Shown: positions 24,120-32,940 of the stretch, piece after piece
Layout of the letters: each line of letters opens with the position of its first letter
How positions within the stretch are numbered: the first letter of the stretch is position 1
Assembly: GCF_907164915.1 (NCBI RefSeq)
Contig: NW_025919514.1
Span: forward strand, 1 to 64,000
DNA length: 64,000 bases
Origin: Impatiens glandulifera
Lineage: Eukaryota > Streptophyta > Magnoliopsida > Ericales > Balsaminaceae
Direction: 5' to 3'
Made by a program: the position numbers and the translations under genes
Notes under the pieces: generated by a model
Seen by the model: the letters and a program-made list of their open reading frames with translations, nothing else
What the model was told of the DNA's origin: nothing
Database searches by the model: none

Positions 24120-24698
24120 GTATTGGGGGTTTACATGAGGTTATTATTAAAATTAATTGAAGCAAATATATCTTCGCTCCCGAGTGTCTGAAGGCCAAAA
24201 AAATTGAATGAAAAAAAAATGAATGAATTAATTGAAGCGAATATTATATCGCTGCATGTGTTTTTTAATAAATTAAATTAATATTTAATAAACTGAAATA
24301 TAAAATCTCTGTCATTTTGGTCTTTACATAGCCGTGTAAGTGTATTTTCATGAACGGCAAGCGGTCTTCTCATGGGTGGGTATGGGGGGTTTACATGAGG
24401 GTCAGGGCAACGGGCGTGTAAATCTTCGCTCCCATCGCATCTCACCCTTCCCTCTAACACGGTGCCCTGAGCGAAGATATCTTATCTGGGTGCTATATGA
24501 ATATTATATTATTTCCTGGCGTTAACAGGCCCTGCCGTTAACGGCGTCTGGTGTGAACCCGGGCAGAAACCCGGATTCCGGATTCTCCCTCCCTCCGTCT
24601 CCTCCCCAGATTGATTTATTATTAAATTAATAATGCTGCAATCTGATTGGTCCGCCATAGGGGAACACAGCAATCGATAGCAGAAGATCTGAATTGGC
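24120..24698 (-). repeat. Right terminal inverted repeat of the MULE
   Basis: Reverse complement of the left TIR. The outer 300 bp are best conserved, including gcgaagatatcttatctggg and gttaacggcgtctggtgtga. The end is set at GAATTGGC (24691-24698), where similarity to the left end fades. Confidence 0.9.
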
Positions 24699-24829
24699 AT
24701 TAACTTTAAATAACATTAGGATTTCATCTAAAAATACAATTTTCATTGTAGATGGACAATAAACATGGATTATTCAAACTATTTCTTTTTGAAAACTATT
24801 TTGTTTCATCTGATTCATTAAGTCCAAAT

Positions 24830-25123
24830 TATATTAGTGAATATCCTTCCGGTTGTGGAAGAAGGGGTGACGTAAGAGTTTTATCTCCGAACATCCATAA
24901 AACTCCCTATGTTCTTTACTTTCTGCAATTTACATTCATCTGTTTAAAGCTTCAAATCCAACAAACGGCATCGCACTTTAATTGAACTTGTTTAAGAGTC
25001 TGTAAAGATTTGCGAAGAATATAAACAGATCTTAATCCCTCACATGATTAATATCGAATTGAAGTGTGTAAACTATTAACAATAGCCAGTCCATAGTCTC
25101 TATTGTCGACATTGATCATAACA
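24830..25123 (+). repeat. Copia element E1: 5' LTR fragment
   Basis: The 3' part of an LTR ending in ..ATTGATCATAACA at 25123. Its last 70 bp match the end of the LTR at 47129-48502 (atatcgaattgaagtgtgta ... acaatagccag). A segment near 24830-24900 (cttccggttgtgg..ggggtgacg) matches the reverse complement of 25635-25675 in the minus-strand LTR. The 5' part of this LTR is missing or unrecognisable between here and the MULE end. Confidence 0.75.
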
Positions 25124-25125
25124 AG

Positions 25126-25138
25126 TGGTATTAGAGCC
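25126..25138 (+). other. Copia primer-binding site
   Basis: tggtattagagcc lies two bases after the LTR end. It is a one-mismatch form of TGGTATCAGAGC, the usual plant Copia PBS complementary to initiator Met tRNA. It fixes the orientation of E1 as plus. Confidence 0.85.
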
Positions 25139-25195
25139 TCGTCTTCTATTCTCAAGCATCATAAGATCCGAAATCATGTTTATGGCTGCCACAAA

Positions 25196-25391
25196 CAAGT
25201 GGTATTTTATTGCTTTTCAATGTTTTTATTTTCAATGCTTTATCTTCGTCAAACACCTCATGAATAGGACTAGCCCCTTGCAAAATGATTAAGATTTTCT
25301 CACACAAGTAAAAGGGTTCTGAACTCAGAACAAAAACGTAACAATCCTTCAAACATCAACTAGTCAATTACTTAAAAGTAGAGACTATCTG
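25196..25391 (+). repeat. Fragment of a Tat-type Gypsy LTR
   Basis: This stretch matches 44020-44195 in the long LTR at right, sharing tcaatgctttatcttcgtca and aaaatgattaagattttctc. It stops at gagactatctg exactly where the E2 Copia LTR begins, while the other copy continues as gagactgtctgtaaagata. It is therefore a remnant of a second Tat LTR that E2 entered. Confidence 0.8.
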
Positions 25392-26957
25392 TGATAGGAT
25401 CGACGTAATCAATAGAGACGGGGGTCTGGCTATTGATAATGGCTTCGGATAAACGATTTGATAGAAATCCTATTAGGGATTTAAATCATTTTCTATTCTT
25501 CACAAACCCTTGCAAACTCTTGAACGATTCAAGTGCGAAAACGTTTGATCAAGTTTGAAGCTAAGAACCAAAGAATGAGAAGATGACAGAAAGAAAAATA
25601 ACACAATAGTTTGTTTATGAATGTTTGGAGCAAACTCTCCTACGTCACCCCTTTTTCTAACCACCGGAAGTATTCACTATACGTTTCTTTAGAATCAAAT
25701 ACAATTCAAGGCTAGCTCACTGTTGAACAGAACAGACTTTGTTCAACTTACAGTATATTGAAGAATATCACTCAACTAGACAATACTTTGATTCTAACTC
25801 TCTCTTGATAAACACACAGTAAAGCAAGAAAGCAGTCTTTTAGAATATCAACTTGTATGTTCGCGTATGATTCTCTGAGTATCGATGGATCGATTATTCA
25901 TCTATTGTCCTTGAGATTCTTTAAATAGAGAGCAGGTCTCAACGGTCGAATCTTCCATAATGACACGTGGCAAACTTCCATTGGAACGCCTCCATAGTAC
26001 ACAACAGACTCTGAGCACCAGGATCGTGGTCGTACCAATCTGGTAGTGCGTCAAATATTCTTCTAGGATTTCTTGCAAGAAACAAATAGTGGGAAGAATA
26101 TTTGCTTACATGGCATTAGTTAATTGGTTATAACTGGCTGTCGTACTGATCTTCACTGGAAATTGGAGCAGGAGTAGTATACAACTAGTTGATCGTGGGT
26201 AGACGGATGCTAGTCTCAAGCAACTGCTTAAGCATGGCATTAGACATTTTTCACTTAGACTGACCAGTCTAATGAAATTAGATGCCCACGTCTGATAGTA
26301 GGATCCATTAGACCACTTAGTCTAATGGGATTAGACGACACGTCTAATTACGGTTCCCTTCAGACTATTCTGAAGGAATTAGACTCCACGTCTAACTCTC
26401 ATCTGTTAGACTACACGTCTAACTACACTTCCCTTCAGACTAATCTGAAGGAGTTAGACTACACGTCTAACTCTAATCTGTTAGACTATACGTCTAACTC
26501 TAATCTGTTAGACTGCACGTCTAACTACGTCTGTTAGACTGCACGTCTAACTACGTCGGTTAGACTGCATGTCTAACTATGTCTGCTAGACTGTACGTCT
26601 AACTACGCCTGCTAGACTGCAAGTCTAACTACGCCTGTTAGACTGCACGTCTAACTACGCCTGTTAGACTGCACGTCTAACTACGCCTGTTAGACTGCAC
26701 GTCTAACTACGCCTGTTAGACTGCACGTCTAACTACGCCTGTTAGACTGCACGTCTAACTACGCCTGTTAGACTGCACGTCTAACTGAATGCATCTAACA
26801 GCCAATCAGTCTAATGAACCTCATTCAGACTTAGATGTTTTCGATACACCTGCACCAAAAACGATTAGACGGCTTAGATTAAGTTTTAACCCAATATATC
26901 ATCAAAATTCATTAGTCAAAATACTTTGACGCTTAGTCAAAATAATTTGACCCAACA
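25392..26957 (-). repeat. E2 3' LTR (minus strand)
   Basis: It runs TGTTGGGTCAAATT (26957) to CGATCCTATCA (25392), giving TG..CA ends and a length of 1566 bp. The internal palindromic TAGACGT array is at 26240-26790. A TATA-like tatttaaag on the minus strand near 25920 follows gaagattcgaccgttgagac and corresponds to gaagattcgaccattggtgt in the E1 LTR, so this is the likely promoter/R region. The 3' end matches the E1 LTR end. Confidence 0.8.
26330..26790. repeat. 26-bp palindromic tandem array (GTTAGAC..GTCTAAC)
   Basis: About eleven regular copies of a 26-bp unit, gttagactgcacgtctaact plus acgcct, run from about 26500 to 26790, preceded by less regular 27-60 bp units. Each unit is itself an inverted repeat, GTTAGAC-tgca-c-GTCTAAC, with an ACGT core, so a single strand could fold into serial hairpins. 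It lies inside the E2 LTR. Confidence 0.92.
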
Positions 26958-27144
26958 ATTTCCCCATTTTTGATGATGATGTTAAAACTTTGCATAGATA
27001 ACAAAATACACATCCATCATATAAAAGAAATAGTTAAACTTGTTCACCAATCTTATATAAACACTTTTCAAAAACCAATATTCAGAAACCAAATTTAATG
27101 AACCAAGTTCATAAACTAACGGAGTATAGTTTAAGGAAAAGAGA

Positions 27145-30100
27145 TTATTGTTCTTCCCTTTTTATGAGTGGGTCGATTGGGAAGCGAGATCCTTCATAGC
27201 TGAGTTCTTCACAAGTTAGAAGGTTTTGAAAAGGAGGAAGAGAACTTCCACCACGATCACTTCCACCACTTCGGCCACCACGATCACCACTACGACCTCC
27301 GCCTCTTTTGATTGGCCTGTTGTTATCATCACCAGTTGGCTTTCGCTTTGATCTGGCCTATCGAAACACCACCACCTCTTCTATTGCTATTGTCCTTGCC
27401 TTGAGTAATAAGATATTTCTCTTTTTCGGCAGCAGCCTTAACATCTTCTTCAGCCTGAACCTTCCTTGCAAAGGAATAAGCATGTTCTAATCTCTCACCA
27501 TCAACTATTCTCATGTTACCTTGAATCTCAACCATCTGATCTCGAATCAAGCTAATTTCATCCATAACCTCATTATGAAGTTCAACGTTAAATTCCCTAT
27601 CACAATCATTCAACTCGGTCTGCCGTTTGAAGAAGTTCTTTTCAAATTTGGTGTATGACTTGTTGGCGATATGAACCTCGTACGTGTTCTTCTTTAGTGT
27701 CTGCTTCATCTCATTGTGGGTTTTAAGAAGATCAACAAATTCCTTCTTGTTTACTTTCTGAGTCTTCATAATCTTCACCATATTGGATTCCATTACAGTC
27801 ATATTCTTCTGAAAAGTTGCCATCAATGCTGTCATGGACTTCATAAGCTTTGTACCATCAACAGAAGATCCTTCATTAGATGAAATCTCTTGAGAATCTA
27901 CTGGAGCGGTCTGAATGTGACTGATGTGGGTGTGCACTTGCATGGACTGCTTGGGTCCATCCTTCTCTGAATCACTTTCAGATTTTTCTTCTTCTTTACC
28001 TTCCAAAGTTTCTTCACATATCGTGTGAACCTTATCGGACACATCTCCTGAATGATTGTGAAGGTTGATAATATCGTCATGAATATTTGCAGTAGTGATC
28101 AAAGGAGTTGGTCGAGGAGAATCTTCAGAACTTTTGGAAGATGAATCACTGTTGTCTTGTTCCCCCTTAGCGGAAGAACTCTTTTCAAATTCCTTTTCTT
28201 TTGAGGGTTCCCCCTTAGAGTGATGTTCATCAGGCTGAAAAACATCGACCTCCTTTTCTGGAGAAGCCTCTGCCTCGATAACAGGGGACTCCAAAATTTC
28301 TTCTTCTCAAGTAACAAGAGCTTGAACAGGCTCTTAAACAACTTCTTCTTCTTCGATAGTTGGTTTGGTTTGAACGGGTTCCACAATTTGCTCAATTCTG
28401 GGTTGAGCCATTAGACGTTTTTCCTCTGCTGAAAAACTTCCCAGTTCTATAAGAAGAGCAACAATTTGCTCATCTTTATCAACATCACGATCATCGGAAA
28501 GATCCATAAGTTCATCTTCATCTGAGGAACTTCCAAATGGACTATCCCCTGAGCAATTTGCTCCATGAACGTACCTGGTAACTATAGAAATATAATCTTC
28601 CATAATCTCGTCCAATCTTTTCAAATCTTTCTCCTCTGCTTTAACATCTTCTCAAGAGGGTTGAGATTGGCTCTTCTGGCTTGAAGAATTGGAAAGAGAG
28701 CTCTTCCTCTCAAATTTGCTTCAACTAGCTCTTTTCTCTTAAGAGCTTCATAAACTTTCGATGTTTTAGCCCATTTTAGGACTCTATTTTCATTGCTGAC
28801 TAGCTTCAACCATTGATTGCTTATGTCTTTACCCTTAATGACCTCATCATACTTAATAGACATTTTGTTCAAGACCCAAGTATCAAAGATCTCGATCTTT
28901 TTAACAGAAATTGCCTTGGCCTGATCTATCATAAGGTTGACAATGCAGGTTGCTTCAGAAACATCCTCATTAGGATAGGATGTGACATCTTTCCCTTTTT
29001 CAATAACCTGAACAGGCTTTGGAGCGGGCCTTGGTTCCCCAATTGTGATTCCAGTAGTCTGTCTGGTGGAACGCATAATTTCGTGAGTAGATAGGGGTTT
29101 AACAAAGAGTCCTGGCGAGGGTTCTACCAGAACAAGCTTTCCAGTCACTAAGGACTCTATTGGGACAGGATTGGGAACATGTGGCTCTACGACTTGCATA
29201 GAGAGGACTTTTTCAATTGCATCACTAGCAGTAAGGGTAAGAACTGCACCTTACTCTAGTTCAAGAGACACTGTAGCATCAGCAGCTACAAGATCGGGTT
29301 GACGGACAAGAGATAGAGCCTTGTCAAGATTTTTAGAATTTGGACGAACTGGCTCAACAGTTGGCCCGACAACAGATTCCACAATAGGAATAAAAACAGA
29401 CTTATCTTGTTCCAACTCAGGAACATTGAATTTAGGCACTTTGACCTGGGATTGAGAAGGGGTTACCTTTGATGAAGCTTTTACAGACTTAGACGCCCCG
29501 GGCGCCTTTGATTTATCTCCTCTTGAAACCGAGGACTTGGAGGGCTTTCTTAACTGACTCACAACTAGAGACATGAGAATGGCAGCAAGTTCGACTAGAC
29601 ATTGCCTAACTCTGGAATCAACTATTCCAAAGTCCTTCTTCGAGGAACTCTTAAGGCTATTAGAACTAGCCTTTGATTCATTGACAGTCTTTGATCTTTT
29701 GGCTCATGTCGACAAGATAGAACTTGTCGGGTGTTTGTAATGAGTAATAAACGTTCCTCCTATCTATTGGCTTGATGCTCCCGAGATCGATTCTTTGTTG
29801 TTCTTCATTCGGACGAGGGTGTTAGCAACTATGAAGACATTGTACACCTGGGTGGAGTTGATCGACTCAGAATCCCCCATGGGGACCCCTAAATATTCTA
29901 GCAAACGACTCAATTAAGCAGCAAAGTTTATACTTTCTTTGTTCTCTTGGTTGATCGCAAAGCATAGATTCTGGTACAAAGTTGAGGCCCAGTTGACCTG
30001 AATCCCTTTGGTAATAACCAACATATAGTCAAAATGGTCTTGACTATATAGATGGAAAGAACCCGCCTTCCCTTGAAGCGCTTTAGCCACCACGTCATTC

Positions 30101-30534
30101 AACAAAATAAACTGGGGTTTGAGAGCCTTCTTACTCCCATTAAGTCGAATCTTCGAGCTGTCGGCTGAGAAAACTGTCTTCATTTCTTCTGTGACTTCCG
30201 ATGGAAGATTCAAGTTGAAAGTGTGCCCCTCTGACGGAAGTTCAAAGAACTCCGCATAGGATGCTTCGTTGAAAGAGACTTCGGTATCATTCACCGTTTC
30301 CGTAATGGAATCGCCGACCATTATCGCTGATTTGAAGAACTCCCTGACTTCTTTTTCGTGGAAAATAAACGGCCCACCAAGGTATTTTCTGAGACCGAAA
30401 TATTCAATGGATCGGAACATATCGACCACCTCTTGTTGATCGAACGTGTAGATGGAGGGAAAATCGACGTGCAGAGTACACTGACCGAGTGTGATTCTCT
30501 TGTTTCCCATCTTTGAAAGAATACGAACAGACAC
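27145..30534 (-). CDS. Third ORF of Copia E2, in env-like position (broken)
   Basis: About 1,100 codons in five open blocks: 29914-30534, 29251-29574, 28621-29199, 28334-28624 and 27329-28294, plus a frame-shifted tail to 27145. The first block (MSVRILSKMGNKRITLGQ; YFGLRKYLGGPFIFHEKEVR) belongs to the plant retroelement family often labelled putative plant transposon protein. The middle is Ser/Lys/Glu-rich and acidic, a coiled-coil-like stretch follows (about 28000-27500), and the tail is an RGG box (RGGGRSGDRGGRSGG). Lying after the Copia coding part and before the polypurine tract and 3' LTR, it takes the env-like position of SIRE-type elements, but I see no signal peptide or transmembrane segment. 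The RGG tail suggests nucleic-acid binding. Several stops and frameshifts separate the blocks. Function unknown. Confidence 0.65.
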
Positions 30535-30839
30535 TCAAAGAACAAGGGTTTCTTAGAACGAAGATCAAAGAAATCTAGGGTTCTTAAGAGATTTTGAGAG
30601 AGAAGAAACTTTTTCAATCTCATGCAGAATGTCCTTATATGGAATATCAGGAGTCGCATAGCATTACCGTCATATTTTCTAGGGGTAGGGCCCATCAATT
30701 AATATTAGACGTCCTTTTCAAAGAGTCATCATTTTATTGAGGGTATATTAGTCATTCTATTTTAACTTGAAAGACACGTATCTTCATATTATTCTGAGAT
30801 GACTGTGTTTATGTTTGAGCGGGAAAATTAGATATCACA

Positions 30840-31240
30840 TCACGTGGGACAGTTGTCCTTGATCGGTCTAATACACACGTAGTTAGACGTTTTTCTTACT
30901 CCTACAACTATGAAATCTAAACGTCTATTAGACGCATGGGTCTATTAGACACAAGCGTCTAATCACGTGTCTTATAAACGTCTAACGTCTATTAGACGTC
31001 GACGTCTAATTACGCATGAACAACACGTATTAGACATGTGTTTGGTTAGACATGAGCATCCAATTTCTCTTGTCTTAAAAACGTCTAACGTCTATTAGAC
31101 GTATACGTCTAACCGCGCAGGTTTTTAACCAAGACACACAGACTTAGATGCATAGAGTCTGAGTAAAAATACGTCTAAGTACATGCTTTTTCTCTTAGAC
31201 GATCTCGTCTAATAGATCGATTACGGCCTTTTGTCCGAGT
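30840..31240. repeat. TAGACGT palindrome cluster in E2
   Basis: Irregular repeats of gtctattagacgtcgacgtc, acgtctaacgtctattagac and similar words between the Copia gag remnant and the third ORF of E2. It corresponds to the cluster at 45400-45715 in E1, also just upstream of the third ORF, and so is probably the leader or promoter of that ORF. Confidence 0.8.
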
Positions 31241-31539
31241 GTATCTTTATTTCTAAAATAAATTTTCCTTCTCATTTTGTGCATGTACAAAATGAACAAA
31301 TGTTTTGATGTCCTTAAGACCAAAAATATTTTTAAGACATAAAAGACTTAGTCCTCTTGAATGGAAAAGACCATTGTTGATCTCCTAAAATGTATACTCA
31401 AAAGAGTATGCTCCATACTTTCTTCCTGCAGCTCTCCTGTATCACCTACACAAGAAAATATTTAGAAACTTTGGTACCCACATTCAATTGGGTCCTCGAT
31501 CAATCAGTCCCTTAGGAATCCATATTTGATATATTCTGA

Positions 31540-32219
31540 TGGATTTCCCATTTTGTGTTGTAATTAATGCGTATGATTTTGACTTAGCATACGCCTTCCT
31601 GCTAGCCACTGATTCCTTAGCTTTTGAAGATGATTTTCTTTTAAAACTCCTTGACTTTGAGTCAGGTTTTAAATTTCCAGACTTGCTGGCTGCTTCTAAC
31701 TTATTTTTCAGTCAGCTAACAGTCGGCGGGACATAAGTTATTTTATTCTTCAAAGCTACCTCTTCATGAATGAGATCAGATTCAATATTAGTTAAACTCC
31801 CTTTAATAAAGCTTATTGACTTAAACTTGTTAGTTGCTGAGTTTGACTTTTTGCAGGACTAGTTTGGGTCATTGCCATCAAATCCCAAACCGGATCTAGA
31901 TCCAGCAGGTTTTAACAGTCTAATCTGATATTTAACAGCTTCTCCAGACCTTGTCCAAGCACTAACAACATAGTTTAACCTTTTGTTTTCAAAATAGAGT
32001 GTCAGGATCTGTTCTTTGAGCATCTCATTCTCGGATGAGATCTCTACTACTTTCTTTTCAAAAACATTTGATTCTTGATTTTGAGATAAAATAGGTTGAG
32101 ACACTTTGGGTGACGATTTTGTTTCATTTAGGGATTCTGCTAGCTTTCTGTACTCTATGACCATGTCATCTAGTGCAAGTACCAGTTGTTCCCTTGAAAA
32201 CTTTTCAAAAGAGAAGTCA
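31540..32219 (-). pseudogene. Copia gag remnant of E2
   Basis: The open part, 31859-32164, continues without its start codon up to 32219 (FDFSFEKFSREQLVLALDDM). It shows a Copia gag C-terminal region: a coiled coil (ISSENEMLKEQILTLYFENK) and KPAGSRSGLGF, followed after a stop by a Lys/Ser-rich piece ending in IWIPKGLIDRGPN. In Copia elements this precedes the protease, which is missing. Gag would form the particle that packages the RNA. Cut at 32219 by the junction with Gypsy sequence. Confidence 0.7.
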
Positions 32220-32940
32220 AATAGGCCAAAGCTTAGACGAAAACGAGTGTCATCATTTGGTTGACATGTTACTCAAGAGGTGGAGCTTAATGAGTTCCAA
32301 GTGAATGTGATTGAAGATTTAATGGGCAATTTAGGGAAGAGGAACCAGACTATATGGGAGGACTCGAGTAGCTTTTCCAAGAGCCAGAGACATTCACACG
32401 AAGCCAAAGGCGGTCAAAGGATACAACGAGGCCTTGCTCGATGGAGGCCAGCCCCGACATGATAATCTTTTCTAACTCGGACGATTTAAGCGACGGTGAA
32501 GGATTTACGTCGCATCCAAGCTGATTTCTAGATCCACCAAGGCGCGTGTTTAAGACACCGGAAAACAATAATTAAGGAAGTCATATTAGAGAAGTTCACC
32601 AAACAAGAGTCTTCTTCTGTCGCTGCATTTTCTCCTTCTTCATTTTGCTCTAACTCCGATAAACTCCAGTTGATTCTCATCCTCCTTTCACTTCTGAGTT
32701 GGATGTCGTTATTGGGGATCCTAGTTCCGATTTTAATGAAATGCATGATCCTATTTTGAATTCAAATGACATATTCTCTGATAACGATTTCCCCTTAGAA
32801 ATGAAACGATTTTTAGAAAATGAAAACGAAGTCTCTTCTATGAAAGAAACTATTGAAATTAATTTGAATTAGGAAAAAGACCCCCAAATTGTCTTAATAG
32901 GCCAAAGCTTAGACGAAAACGAGTGTCATCATTTGGTTGA
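32220..32940. repeat. Exact 45-bp direct repeat at the E2/Gypsy junction
   Basis: The same 45 bp, from aataggccaaagcttagacg to catcatttggttga, occurs at 32220-32264 and 32896-32940 without mismatch. The first copy abuts the Copia gag break; the second encodes IGQSLDENECHHLVE at the start of the RT region. The perfect match among decayed sequence points to a recent duplication or repair event. Confidence 0.92.

Larger units (their letters stand above)
8283..24698. mobile_element. 16.4-kb Mutator-like element (MULE) with long TIRs
   Basis: The two ends are inverted copies. Reading inward from 8283 and from 24698, both give CAATTCAGATCT, then GGCGGACCAATCAGATTGCA, GGAGACGGAGGGAGGGAGAA and TCACACCAGACGCCGTTAAC, and they stay alignable for at least 570 bp. 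Inside are a FAR1-type transposase gene (-), a ULP1-like protease gene (+), a DUF7745-like gene (+) and a tandem-BRCT gene (-). Long TIRs, a FAR1-type transposase and a ULP1 passenger are known traits of plant MULEs such as Kaonashi of Arabidopsis and CUMULE of melon. I could not identify a 9-bp target duplication, so the outermost bases are uncertain by some tens of bases. The transposase is broken, so the copy is not autonomous. Confidence 0.88.
25392..32219 (-). mobile_element. Copia element E2, minus strand, internally deleted
   Basis: Read on the minus strand it has a gag piece (32219-31540), an array-bearing spacer (31240-30840), a long third ORF (30534-27145), a polypurine tract (aaaaatggggaaatt ending at 26958) and a 3' LTR (26957-25392). 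Protease, integrase, RT and RNase H are absent, and there is no 5' LTR. The right edge at 32219/32220 joins directly to Gypsy sequence. It belongs to the same family as E1 because LTR ends, polypurine tract and third ORF correspond. Confidence 0.75.

Noticed and set aside
8230..24740. A 9-bp MULE target-site duplication
   Set aside because: I compared the flanks of both ends and found only weak TTAAT/TTTAAA-like similarity; no convincing 9-bp match, so none is claimed.
26330..26790. CRISPR-like look of the 26-bp palindromic repeats
   Set aside because: There are no unique spacers, the units are contiguous, the DNA is plant nuclear and no cas genes exist. It is a tandem array in an LTR.
27145..30534. 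Calling the Copia third ORF a viral-type envelope
   Set aside because: Position fits, but no signal peptide or transmembrane helix is visible and the tail is an RGG box.
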